DNA of 64,000 nucleotides from Cephalotus follicularis (lineage: Eukaryota; Streptophyta; Magnoliopsida; Oxalidales; Cephalotaceae). Below, one piece after another: positions 9,536 through 20,727 of the stretch. Both the position numbers and the translations under genes were made by a program. The stretch lies in NCBI GenBank assembly GCA_001972305.1, contig BDDD01005037.1:3562-67561 (forward strand). The letters run 5' to 3'. The notes under the pieces were generated by a model. That model ran no database searches, was not told the origin of the DNA, and worked only from the letters and a program-made list of their open reading frames with translations. Position 1 is the first letter of the stretch; each line of letters begins with the position of its first letter.

Positions 9536-11842
9536 TGTAACGACCCTGACCCGAGCTCACTAATAGCTCAAAGCAAACTCCGAAGATCGGTTGCGTTACG
9601 TTGGGTGTGAAACGTTACATCCTTTGGTACTCTTCTCTAAAAGTACATTACATCATAAATTTCATGTCTCGCAACATAATACATAATCTTAAATTGAAAC
9701 TTTACACATAATCATCTTATATAAAGATGTTATAACCATATCGTTGGTCTACATTACACAGGATCATTCTTTTACATAAACATATATTACAGCGGAAAAA
9801 CTTTATTCGTATTACATAATAAAACATTAATGCAACATCATTGCATAGTCTTTCATTATCAAAAACTCCTTCCTAAGAGCTTCCTCTAAGCTCGCAATCT
9901 CCATTCATTCATTTCCTGAAAACATTTTATTTGAAAACAACATTGAAAGGAATGAGCTCAAAATAGCTCAGTAAGGTGTTTTTATAGTAAACACATTTCA
10001 TCATAACATTTTTCTAGTCAATACATATAACTAGAACATTTCATAAAACATATCACTTTTCTAATTAATATCATAACTAGATCATTTCGTAAACATGAAA
10101 ATCATAAAATCCTTAATGAACCCTTTACACTGCTTCACCGGGGCATTGTACACTCCCCGATTACTATCCTTACATCACATGCATGTCCGCGAGCACTTTA
10201 CGCTCCATTAACATTGAGCCTTTCGCTCCATTAAGATTGAGCATTTCGCTCCATTCCCCTTGGATCGAAATCCAAGGGCGGTTCATTCATCATATACTTT
10301 GAGTGATCAGCCCAAAGCATTCATAAAAATCATTTCATAACATTTCCTTTACAATTCATAAACTTTTCTCTTCGTTTGAATAAATGATTCAAATGAGTTT
10401 AAAAAAAAAACAGTTTTGCGTGGCTTTACGAAAAGTGATAATTCATATAGAAATATGCATTTTCAGATAAAACTCAAAACATAAACATTAAAGTAGACAT
10501 ATTTAAGATTTCATAAAGCTCAAGATCATAACAATTGGTTAAGAATTGAATCCTCTATTAATTTTTGAAAGTGGCTGGTTCCATGAGAAAATAGGGCATG
10601 AGCAGTAAAATGAATCATGGATTCTCGTCAAGAATTTGACATAATTTAGAGATACTTAAAACATAACAGTTAAAGAGGAAATCTTAAGGTTTTCAAAACA
10701 TCCATACATTTAATTTTTCATCAAGAAACGAGTAAGATGTGATTTAAAGAATTTGCTGCATAATTCATGAATAAAACAGTACCCAAACAGCAGTTTTAAA
10801 ACATAAATTTTCATCCAGAAAACGATAGAATCTTGAAACATGCAAAGCATAAAAGTTGAAGAGGACATCCTAACGTTTCCAGAACATCCAACCATTCAAA
10901 ATTTCATCAAGAATTGGACAAGATATCAATTGAACAATCTGCTGCATAATTGAAAGCAAAACAGGGAATTCTTTGTAGAGAATGGGTATAGAATTTCCTT
11001 ACTTTTGCTATAGAATTCCTTTCTCTTTTGCTCTCCACGAATTCTTCACTTCACTATCAGCAGGAACACTTTCTTTCTCAGCCAAAATGACTGAGTTTCA
11101 ACACTCTTAGCCATTAAATATAAGGATAGCTTGTGAGGTAAGTTTTCCCCCTCTCACACACTCAACTCTCTCTCTTGGCAGCCCATGTGACAAAATTCCA
11201 ACCAATCCAGGTGTTTACACCTGTTAGATTATCAGGTAACACTTCATATCATCCTTCCCTGGGCTGCCACGTGTCCAAAATTAAAGATTTTTACTCACAA
11301 AATGCCAAAAAGTCAGATTTGCAATTATGTCTGTAGCTCAAAGCGTCGACGTTTTCCTTCTAAGCGTCGGCTGTTACGACATTTTCCTGAGTTTTTTTTA
11401 CCTCTATCTCGACTAAAGCGATGACGCTTTCTTACAAAGCGTCGACGCTTTAAGTCTTCGTCCAAGTCAACTGACACATTTAACTTGAACGCGTCGACGT
11501 CTAAAATTACGACATCGACCGTTGCCCAAAGCGTCGACGCTTTCAATAAAACCGTCGGCGCTTTAGACAGTTTTGTCAACTTTAGCCTTTTAGATCGACG
11601 TTTTCAGCATGACATTCATCCAAAACAAATATCCAAAAAAAAATTTCTTCCGGGGGCACTGCCCCCTGAACCCCTGCCCGTTGACCAGGCTGCGGGACCC
11701 CCCGTCCGCTCACCGGTGAGCGGAACCCCCGTACTCCCCGAGCGTAGGGTCATACTACGGGTCCCTTAAACTATTTGCCAATTTACACAGTAGCAATCAT
11801 TTTCCATAATTAATATCTTACATGGAAACTTTGGTCATTACA
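9536..11842 (-). repeat. 5' LTR of element A
   Basis: Partner of 2077-4364, TG...CA, about 2307 bp. Being the 5' copy in element orientation, it should hold the active promoter; no TATA box was assigned with confidence. Confidence 0.93.
11339..11603. repeat. Array of AGCGTCGACGCTT-type palindromes (A, 5' LTR)
   Basis: The counterpart of 3882-4125. It keeps units lost or altered in the other LTR, for example AAGCGTCGACGTTTTCC at 11340, so comparing the two LTRs shows unit decay since insertion. Confidence 0.8.
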
Positions 11843-13242
11843 GTTTAAGTGTTTGACATAATGGATTTTGTAGCGAATGATGATTGACAGACTGAATGAT
11901 TGATTGACTAAAGTGGTTTACTGGGTCCTAAGCTAGAACCTTCGGGCACTGGCTAGTGAATGTTTGAATGAATAATTGATTGCATAAAGGATTGACTGAA
12001 TGAATGATTGAATGTATGATCATGTAAATGATTTAATGACTGATGGGATGATATATATATATATAGTCAACTTCTGGATTCCCAGCTGAAATTTAAGTGG
12101 ACATGGATCGTATTGTTATTGTATCGTATCAGATCGTTACGGATCATTTCTGGACCAGGACCTTTGAAGGACTGGGAATGAACGAATGTTGAATGAACGG
12201 ACTATAATCAAATGGATTGTCATTGAATTGATTGTGAATGAACAGATTGAATGGTTACTGTTATGAAATGATTGTTGTATGACTAGCAAATTGGTCATCT
12301 GCATGCTGTGTGTGTTGATTGAGACAGAAAGGTGTGACCTTCAATGTGTCAGAACAATCTTTATTCCACTTTGATGGAACCTTGAAATGTTAATCGATTC
12401 AAGGGTTCCTACTATGCAGACTTATGAACTGATAAGACAAGGTTATGATACTTACCTAGCACACATCATTGACAACTGTGAGATGGTTAATGTAAAAAGG
12501 GGAAAGGACTTTCAGAGTCTTGAAATGCTCTAACTCTCATAAAGTTCTCTTTGCCACCTATAAACTGCAAGACGAAACAGATCTTTGGTCAAAAAATGAC
12601 TGAAACTGCATAGAATTGGACCAAAAGAGAAGATGAGTCTCTTAACTTAGCTCAAGATAGGGTCAAGTTTGGCCCCACTCATGGTTGAAACTGAGACCCG
12701 AAAGGCCAAAAGTCGCTTATTGGCCTCAGATTTGATATCAGAGTGTGCAATGGAGGCGTGTTGGTGACAACAATGGGAATGAACTAATAACAGACAAACA
12801 CTGTCTGAGACTAGTAAGCGAGATTATTATATTATATTGATGAAATGGTAATTGAATTGTTGTAAAACGTAGGGTTATGAGCTGAATGGCCTTGGATATG
12901 GAACAAATGATTGAGGAATGTACCATTATAGAACATATTGTTAAGGACTGTACCGTTACTGAATCGTATTGAACCGATATATTATGTCTGGATGGTGTGC
13001 GTGGTTAACTATTTATATATGCTAGTATGGGACGGTATATATATCTAGCTAACCTCTAGATGGTTAACTGTCTATATATGCTGGTATGGGACAGTATATG
13101 TATTTAGTTAGCCTCTAGACTGTCACCAGAAGGATAAATGTGTAATGATAACGTTATGGTAATGTCAGTGTATTGACAATGATATGGAAACAGTATCTTT
13201 CCTCGCCAGATCGGAGTCTAGAATCTCGGGACGAGATTCCCC
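11843..13242 (+). other. Non-coding part of element I
   Basis: No coding region is convincing here. The stretch is rich in gaatga/gattga words and has a short (AT)n at about 12051-12066. At about 12731 it has TTGATATCAGAGTG, a decayed look-alike of the initiator-tRNA primer-binding site, which would put the end of a 5' LTR near 12729. That reading is tentative because the flanking sequence does not visibly align with 13258 onward. Confidence 0.35.
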
Positions 13243-13257
13243 TAAGGGGGGGAGGAT
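13243..13257 (+). other. Polypurine tract of element I
   Basis: TAAGGGGGGGAGGAT lies directly before TATAATACCC, the decayed form of the common gypsy LTR start TGTAATACCC. The upstream words (TCTCGGGACGAGATTCC) also match the usual sequence after pol in Tekay-type elements. Confidence 0.7.
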
Positions 13258-13589
13258 TATAATACCCAAAATTTTATAATATAAAAATGGCTGTTGGACT
13301 GGACGGAATTGGATTAATGGAAATTGGGCTCAAAATGTGATACTGTTATTGGACTGTAAATTGAGTTAATGGATAAATGACATTTTGGGCCGAAATGTGA
13401 CAAATGGATAAATAGAGCCTTGGGCCAAATCTGGTCCAAGGGAAAGGAAGGAGAATTGGGCTTGAAATATTTATTGGGCCTATTATTATAAATGAAGGAA
13501 GGGAAAGTAGATATATTTATTAAAGGCCCGAATTAGTGTTGAAAGTGGTAGAATTGTGTAGCCAATTCTAGAGACTTCCTTGGACTAGT

Positions 13590-13597
13590 TATAAAAA
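13590..13597 (+). promoter_or_regulatory. Likely LTR TATA box
   Basis: TATAAAAA lies about 330 bp inside the LTR-like segment, followed by purine-rich sequence. This is a usual place for the RNA polymerase II promoter of a gypsy LTR. Confidence 0.5.
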
Positions 13598-13926
13598 GGA
13601 GAAAAGGGTGAGTGGTATGACTGTTGCAAATTTACGAGTGAAAGAGACAATGGGAGCTATCAAGGAATGAGCAAAGGGAAGAGGAATGGAGGAAGGATGC
13701 AGATTGAAGACAAGTGTGCTACAAGCTCTCGGATCCCAGATAGGTTCTACTACCTACTTAGTGTTAAACTGCTGTATGTAATATCAGGGAAATTGTGATT
13801 GCTTTGTCAGGATTAAATGAATAATATAATGCTAGAATGATTGGTTTGGTCTTTTAGTTCTTTAGAACTACTAGAAAGTGAGAATTGATGAATGGATAAA
13901 TACGTGTATTGATTTGAGAAAGCGCA

Positions 13927-15170
13927 TGCATCCTAGTACACCTTGTACGCATACTAGGCATGCTATGCGCCGAGCACAGTGTAGCACTTAAGCTCCTCAA
14001 CATCCATCCACTGCATGTCTGACATGCCATGCGTTACTATACTTACGCATTCGAGCATGGAATGAAAAGTGACTGAGCATGCCATTGTGAGTGTACCAAC
14101 CACCCAGGCGCTGAGCTCCCATACCCGAGCTGCCAGGGTGCCGAGGAGCCACTGCCCGAGCTGCCATAGTGCTGAGCTCTCCACAGTAGTATGCCCAAGC
14201 TGCCATGGTATGCCAAGGAGCCCCCTTCCTGAGCTACCATGATGTGTCGGGGTTGCACTGTGATGCCCGAGCTCCCTCCAGTGTGCGCCCGAGCTCCCAT
14301 ATCCGAGCTGCCAGGGTGCCGAGGAGCCATTGCCCGAGCTGCCGAGGTGCCGAGCTCCCATAAACGAGCTACCATAGGGCCGAGGAGCACAAGTGTTGAG
14401 CTCCTCTGGCTATACCCGAGCATGCGTCTTGCGAGTGTACGAGCATGATAGGGTCCCGACCTGGTCCTCTACATGCGTCCCATGCATGTGGAGCATGACA
14501 GCGGAGCCCTCCACTGTGGCGTACCTGAGCACTCCCCATGCATGCGTTCTGAGCATGGCTCTTCACTGTCCACTGGCACCCATCCTGGGGATGAGCCATG
14601 GCTGCCAGGCATGCGTCCAAGTATGCTTAGTGAGTGACTGAGCTCCCCAAAGCATGGTATGGCGCCAGAGCTCTCCACTTGGGCGCACAAAAGCCTTACA
14701 TGTCCTCTGGTAGGCGTCCAAGGATGCACCATAGCTCCCATACGTGCAATAAGGGGTCCTCTACCCATAGCTGAGGAAGCAACGCTATGCGCCTCACGAT
14801 TGCATTGTCCTCTGCCAAACACCCTAGGTGCCAAACGCCGGTGCTATCCTCTACCATGCGCCGAGGTGAAGAGCTCTCCACAGAAATGGTGCTGAGCACT
14901 GCCCTGTGAACATCCCGAGCACCCAGGGTGGTGCGTCCTAGTCCACCATGCGCCGTACATGCTGAGGAGCCATTGCCAATGCATCCGTGGAACATGCAGT
15001 GGACACCGAGCTCTCCCCATCGTGTGTGAGCAATGTCGAGCTCCCTAAGAGCATGTATCCATGCATGTGGCGTCATGATGATTGAGCTCTCCCCCTGCCA
15101 TGGCATCCGAGCTTGCCAGGATTGCATGCCGAGCATGCGACCGTGCAATGCCATGCATTCTATGGCTCCA
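13927..15170. repeat. GC-rich island of recurring CATGC and GAGCTC words
   Basis: About 1.2 kb in which CATGCG/CATGCA, GAGCTCC, GAGCTGCC and CCGAGGAGCC recur without a fixed period. It contrasts sharply with the AT-rich flanks. The low complexity creates long open frames on both strands whose proteins are repetitive and unlike any family I know. Not interpreted as coding. Confidence 0.6.
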
Positions 15171-15274
15171 GAGTAATAATGAATGGCCACCTTTTATGTT
15201 AATAAAATAAGATTAAATATAGTGTAAAGGGAGTGATAGAAATGATGGTTACAGATAAAGGAGTTTTATTAATA

Positions 15275-15376
15275 GATAAGTGCACAAATGATAAGTGCAG
15301 TAAAAAGGGGATGATAAGTGCAGTGAAATGAGAATGATGATAAGTGCAATGAAATGAGAATGGTGATAAGTGCAAC
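15275..15376. repeat. Tandem repeat, GATAAGTGCA units
   Basis: Five units begin GATAAGTGCA and continue with variants of gtgaaatgagaatgat, at a spacing of roughly 16-28 bp. Confidence 0.75.
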
Positions 15377-15507
15377 ATAAAAATATTATAGTATAATTAA
15401 TTTAGTGTAGGCAGACCCCACAGTGAAATTTTAATGTAAGTGTTATTGTACTGTTAATGTAATATTAGTGTAGTGTTAATATAGTGTCAATGTACTGTAC
15501 TGTGCCT

Positions 15508-15700
15508 GATCACCAATTGAGATGAGGTGACTGATCACCGACTGAGATGAGCCGTCAGATCACTAATTGAGATGAGCCGACAAGGCTATCTTTGAGATGA
15601 GCCTACGGGATCACCGAGATAGCCCAATGGATAACCAACAGAGATGAGCCGTCGGATCACCAACTGAGATGAGCCGACTGATCACCGACCTAGATGAGCC
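15508..15700. repeat. Tandem repeat, about 32-bp GATCACC...GAGATGAGCC units
   Basis: About six imperfect units follow GATCACCRACTGAGATGAGCCG. One unit is scrambled (gctatctttgagatgagcc), so the array is partly decayed. Confidence 0.8.
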
Positions 15701-16114
15701 ACACTGACTGTTACTGTTATTGTTATTATTACTGTATAGTGTACTGAATGACTGTTATTGATACTGTATAATGTTTATGCTCCTCTCCTCTGCCTATAAT
15801 GCCTAGAGCGCGTATATTGCTCTTCCTAAAGCCGAGGAACCTGAGGAACCGGTCTGCCTAAAATGAAATGTATATTCCTGTCCCAGATCCTCTACCTTAA
15901 CGTCTGGAGTGCGTTATTCCTCCTCCTTTAGTAGGGGATGCCAAGGAAGGATTTATTATGATGGTTAATGACTGTCAATGACTGTTAAGGAATGATACGA
16001 AATGGATCGTACTGTTATTGACTTCTAGTAGCGAATGAATGAAGTGTTATACTGTACGGTTATTATTGCATCTCATTGCATTGCATACTGCCTGCTACAT
16101 ATGCATCTCCATGC

Positions 16115-16255
16115 ATGAGTGGGTTGTACAGTCATCACATGAAACAATTTCATGCTCATGAGAATCAAGCGCAGATTGCCCTGCCAATCTAGGAAGTTTG
16201 GACCTTCCATCTTGTTTGTTTCTAGAACACGGGCAATGGCGATGCTGACTGCCAT
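16115..16255 (-). pseudogene. Element G gag, N-terminal fragment
   Basis: The start MAVSIAIARVLETN is followed by KMEGPNFLDWQGNLR, the copia gag opening (LxGxNFxDWxxNL). It matches the gag start of element D (ILETNKLEGPNFLDW). Similarity stops near residue 47 where element I sequence begins. The capsid remainder, zinc knuckle and pol are absent here; a knuckle scrap at 1740-1907 may be the lost part. Confidence 0.8.
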
Positions 16256-16458
16256 GAGTTAACAAAATATATATATGCAACCTAAAAAGGAAATAAAAGA
16301 GGAAATCAGCATATTATTCCAATTTTATGTTACAACCATAACACTTGATCTTTAGTGCTTATGATTCCTCCCACTATTCTAATTGTATCTCATACCCCCA
16401 TGTGGAATTTGGGAAGTCCAACCTCCTAGTGGGGATTAGAATCTATCTCAGCATATCA

Positions 16459-16770
16459 TGGCCTCAGCTGTTGGCATGACAAACCACAATACCCAAGATA
16501 GGTAGGCTCGCTTGCTAATTTACACGACGCAGGGTCCAACCCTCGCTATGTAAGATCCGATCATGAGTATGGTCTCAGCTGTTGGCATGAAAAATCATTA
16601 GAGCCAGAATAAGTCATTACCCACAATCCTCAAAGAAATGCACTCATTTTGAAACACCCACACGTGTACATGACCAAGTGCGAAAACATAGCCATTTCCT
16701 TGCAGTGCCTAGCACTACTATTGACATGGCAATGGTCATACTGCAGACCTTAGCTGATGGCATAATCTTC
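16459..16770 (-). repeat. Leader motif copies in element G
   Basis: Three copies of a self-complementary motif on the minus strand (positions 16459-16486, 16570-16597, 16746-16770), such as GCCAACAGCTGAGGC and GCCATCAGCTAAGG. The GCC and GGC arms flank an AGCT core. Element D has the same motif at the matching place before gag. Confidence 0.7.
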
Positions 16771-17730
16771 TATAATATGTCCATGCTATTCGATGAGAAT
16801 CATGGAAGGCCCACGTCAGGTCACCCACTTGTGTCCATGGCGTTAAGACTTATTATTTCGACTTTGGAGGTATTTGGTCTCACCAATTTTAGATTACCAA
16901 GCCATTAATTAATTCATTGGTTATCTTAGCCAATTCCAATTAATCACGACTGAGCATGCTTGTCATATTTAGCCCATCCATCTCATGCACCCTATGTCCA
17001 ACATAAAAGTAAAATGGCTAGGCTAGGAACTAAAACTATAAGTGATCACACGAGCCAATGTGATCACTCGGCCTCCTAGGTGAACTATTTAAAACTACTT
17101 TATTACAAAATGTACCATGTATATAAGGCCTTCATTTAGTCTTGTAATTTCCTTGATCTCCCTCTTCAAGTTCCTTTGGTTCTCCTCCTTTGATTACATC
17201 CAATGAATTAAAGAAAAGAATACAAAATAAGGGAGAAGAGAATTCTATCCTAGAGAGAATTAAAGAGATCAGGAATCATGGTGCACGTAAGCAACCTTAT
17301 TACAGACCAAATAAATCACAAGATAATAAAGCAAATTAAACCATCCACAAAAGAAACCAAAAGCTAGGTCAAGTCTAATTGCCTACCATCATGCATAAGA
17401 TATTCAAAATAAATATATCCAGTATATAAATTTGAATAAACACATAGAATTTTAATATTCGATGGCTAACCGATCCAATCTCATTAGTAGCCAAGAGGTA
17501 AAAATAACTCCCACTAGATTATTTAAAACCTAGCATCCCTTACTTTTAGTTCCAAACTATTTAATCATTTGGTCCAACAAATAAATTAAATCAAGTATTA
17601 ATACAGTTTAAATATTAGTTCCAAACTATATATTTTATTCTCTAAGAATTTACTGCATTATATAAGTGAACTACGTGTATATGTATATTAAATTGCTACC
17701 CAAATCACCTAGTATGTTCCTGTCCAACCC

Positions 17731-17948
17731 ATGCAGTAAAACTGCCAGAAACTGGGCAGAAAACACTGCAAGAAACTTGCAGAAATTTGTGCAAGAAAGT
17801 GTTAGTAACTGTGCAAAAAACTGCAGAGACTGCGCAGAAAATTCTACACTAAAACTTTAGTAAACAACCCAAATTTTCTGCACAATAACTGCCAAAAAAT
17901 TCTTCACTAAACAGTGCAGAAAATCTGCGCAAAAAATTCTGCACAAAC
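17731..17948. repeat. Array of TGCAGAAAATTCTGCA-like units in G leader
   Basis: Repeated words ACTGTGCAG, TGCGCAGAAAATTCT and AATTCTGCACA appear about ten times in 220 bp, many near-palindromic. The array ends where element B is inserted and a little of it continues after 25133. In the related element D the comparable leader position carries a GTCGAC-type array instead. Confidence 0.65.
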
Positions 17949-17956
17949 ATAGTTTT

Positions 17957-19017
17957 TGTAACACCCCCGGACGGCGGGAGTCGTCACGGGTCATATCATA
18001 CAGAACATATATGAACATAACATAGCCTATCTAATCATAACACTTCTTTATTAGCCAAAAACAGCCAAAAACGTGGCTAGACTCTCAAAAGGAAGCAAGA
18101 AGACATGCATACATATATGTCCTGATTCTATCCATAATCGTTTACAGATGTTATAAAACCAGTTTGTGACAAGTCTATGTGTATTACACACGTTAACAGA
18201 CTGATTAACATTATGACAGAACATATTAACATAGGAATTGAAACCAAAGGACAGTAAGAGCATAAAAACTGAATTTATGACATTGGAAAAAAACCATCAC
18301 TGGAGGGAACGAATTTAACTAACCTGTAATGGTATTGGAAACACAAAAATAGCAGAAGGAACACTACAAAGCAGTTGTGAAATGGCTGCACACAAGGATA
18401 AGAAGGAAACCAAACAAAGAGATACACAATATGCATAACAAACCAGAAGAATTCAACCTAAAAGAACAACAAAAGGAGTTGAGATTACCTCTGTAATGAT
18501 TTCACAAGGATTAGACAAACTCCAACAGTGTAGAATCGGCAGTGAAGGTGGAGAAAACAATGGCATGAACCAATACACTAGCATTCTTAAAACAAGAAGG
18601 AAATGAGTGATTTGGGGAATGAATAAGGAAGAAAGGAGGCAAGAATCTGTTGAATATGGAAAAGGGAGATTGAAGACGTGTGAGAGTAATGAGGGAGGGA
18701 AAGAATTCGGGTGAAGGAAGGAGAAGAATAGGAAATAAGAAGAAGAAAAGGAAAGAAAATGAAGAAAAAGGAAAAGAAAAATAAAAGGAAATAAGGACAT
18801 AATTAAAATAAATAAAATAAAAGGGTTTATAAAATAAAATGAATTGTTTTAATGAAATAAAATTTTGATAAAATAGGCCCAAACCCAACATAACATTACA
18901 TACCCAAAATTGGACTGGTATCAGTCAGCCCAAATCACATAAGCCCAAAACATAGGGCAACCAGACTTTAAAATTAAACAAAATTAAAAATCCCGAAAAC
19001 ACACACAAAATCCGTAA
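17957..19017 (-). repeat. 3' LTR of element B, twice deleted
   Basis: Matches the first about 110 bp of the 5' LTR, then jumps (near 18060) to sequence equal to 24165 onward, so about 1.66 kb is missing. It stops at TCCGTAA (19011-19017), where the 5' LTR continues for about 30 more bases to its CA end, and joins RNase H-linker coding sequence directly. Confidence 0.88.
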
Positions 19018-20683
19018 GGAACTCTGATTGCTTACCCTTTTCAACATTCTGGACTAAGGCCCAAAGCTCACCATCATCACTCTGAGCTGTCTTAATCCGA
19101 GATATAAGAGTAGGCTCTACATTCATCGCAGCAACATAACCTTCAGAGCCCTGAACATACAAATGTAAATCCATCCGCTCCATATCGGCTATCAACTGCG
19201 GCTGAGTAAGCAAAGCTGCTACCCTCCCAGAACTCTTCCGACTAAGAGCATCAGCTACCACATTTGCTTTACCAGGATGGTACTGAATGTTCAGATCATA
19301 GTCTTTCAGAAGTTCTAACCACCTTCTCTGACGCATGTTCAACTCTTTCTGCGTAAAGATGTACTTGAGACTCTTATGATCGGTAAAGACGTCACAAGTT
19401 TCTACGTACAAGTAGTGTCTCCAAATCTTCAACGCAAACACTACTACTGCCAATTCAAGATCATATGTAGGATAGTTCACTTCATAAGGCTTCAACTGTC
19501 TCGAAGCATAAGCTATCACATGACCGTGCTGCATCAGAACACACCCCAAACCCTTCTTAGAAGCATCGCTGTATATCTGGTATCCACCCGACCCAGATGG
19601 TAAACGAAGAATCGGTGCTGACACAAGACCATTCTTTAGTTTCTCGAAGCTTGCTTCTCGCTCCTCATTCCATTCAAACTTCGTTCCTTTCCTCATAAGC
19701 TGAGTTAGTGGTAAGGCTATAGAGGAAAAGCCTTCCACAAACCGCCTATACTATCCAGCCAAACCCAATAAGCTCCTAACCTCCGTCAGTGTGGTAGGTC
19801 TCGGCCATTTAGTAATAGCCTCAATTTTAGCAGGATCCACACATATACCTTCAGTCGTAACCACATGACCCAAAAACGCCACCTGTTCCAACCAGAACTC
19901 ACACTTTGAAAACTTCGCGTAAAGCTGATTCTTCCTCAGAATACTCAACACAATGCGAAGCTGTTCTTCATGCTCTTCCTTCGACTTGGAATACACAAGA
20001 ATGTCATCTATGAATACAATCACAAACTGATCCAAGTACTCATGGAACACCCTATTCATCAAATCCATGAAAACTGTCGGTGCATTGGTGAGTCCGAAAG
20101 GCATCACCAGAAACTCATAATGCCCATACCGAGTACGGAAAGCAGTTTTAAGCACATCTTCATCCTTTATCCGAAGCTGATGATATCCCGATCTCAAATC
20201 GATCTTCGAGAAATACCGAGCACCCTGGAGTTGATCAAACAAGTCATCAATCCTAGGTAGCGGGTATTTATTCCGAACAGTAATTCGGTTCAACTCTCGG
20301 TAGTCTATGCATAACCTCATAGACCCGTCCTTCTTCTTCACAAAAAGAACCAGAGCACCCCACGGCGAAACACTCGGCCGAATGAAACCCCGATCCAACA
20401 GCTCTTGCAACTGTTCCTTCAACTCTTGCAGTTCCAACGATGCCATTCTGTAAGGTGCCTTAGATAAAGGAGCCGCTCCAGGAATGAGTTCGATGGTAAA
20501 CTCCACTTCCCGTTGCGGTGGCAAACCCGGTAATTCCTTCGGAAACACATCAGAAAATTCTCGTACCACAGGACAGTCTTCAAGGCGAGGCTCAACCTTT
20601 GAGACATCCTTCACAACAGCTAAGAAACCTTCAGCGCCCTTAGCCACCAACTTCCTAGCCTTTAGAGCAGATATAACTTTCAT
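19018..20683 (-). pseudogene. Element B reverse transcriptase and RNase H
   Basis: Minus-strand frame with [59 protein letters not shown] and intact catalytic [10 protein letters not shown], then GLAG followed by a stop at 19751. The same frame continues with RNase [25 protein letters not shown] and [15 protein letters not shown], ending in the linker (DALSRKSSG...KGKQSEF). After that the frame runs into LTR sequence and terminates at 18974. Integrase is therefore removed by a deletion whose junction is at about 19018. Confidence 0.92.
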
Positions 20684-20727
20684 TTCTTTCCTAGTCTATG
20701 AACCCTGATAAAAAAAATCAGGACTGT

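Larger units (their letters stand above)
2077..11842 (-). mobile_element. Ty3/gypsy chromovirus A (Tekay/Del type), full structure
   Basis: Two LTRs of about 2.3 kb (2077-4364 and 9536-11842) start TGTAACG and end CATTACA. They enclose, on the minus strand, a primer-binding site, a leader ORF, gag, protease, RT, RNase H, integrase, a C-terminal chromodomain and a polypurine tract. The flanks are ATTTA on the left and GTTTA on the right, a 5-bp target duplication with one change. The chromodomain after integrase places it among plant chromoviruses; the tract and LTR style suggest the Tekay/Del clade. Five in-frame stops and one frameshift break gag-pol, so this copy cannot make its own proteins. 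Confidence 0.93.
1908..16114 (+). mobile_element. Degenerate LTR element I, split by element A
   Basis: The host sequence on both sides of element A (1908-2076 and 11843 onward) has the same character: AT-rich, with recurring gaatga/gattga words. It contains a polypurine tract at 13243-13257 and an LTR-like start at 13258, both on the plus strand. No gag-pol reading frame was found, so it is a non-autonomous or heavily deleted element. The outer limits are set by copia gag scraps at 1907 and 16115 and are approximate. Confidence 0.4.
13258..16114 (+). repeat. 3' LTR-like segment of element I
   Basis: Begins right after the polypurine tract with TATAATACCCAAAATTTT. It holds a TATA box, a GC-rich island and two tandem arrays. 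The right end is not defined by a matching second LTR and is set by the copia gag scrap that starts at 16115. No gene is seen; several overlapping open frames in the GC-rich island are composition artefacts. Confidence 0.5.

Noticed and set aside
13963-15190. Several long overlapping open frames on both strands
   Set aside because: They lie in the GC-rich word-repetitive island. Their proteins are low complexity (repeated GSSG, CM and H patterns), overlap each other in many frames and match no family.
18453-18891. Phe/Leu/Ser-rich hydrophobic frame that looks like a membrane protein (also at 24601-24972)
   Set aside because: It is the complement of an AAGGA/AAAAT-rich stretch in both LTRs of element B. 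Repeated occurrence in LTRs and biased composition explain it.
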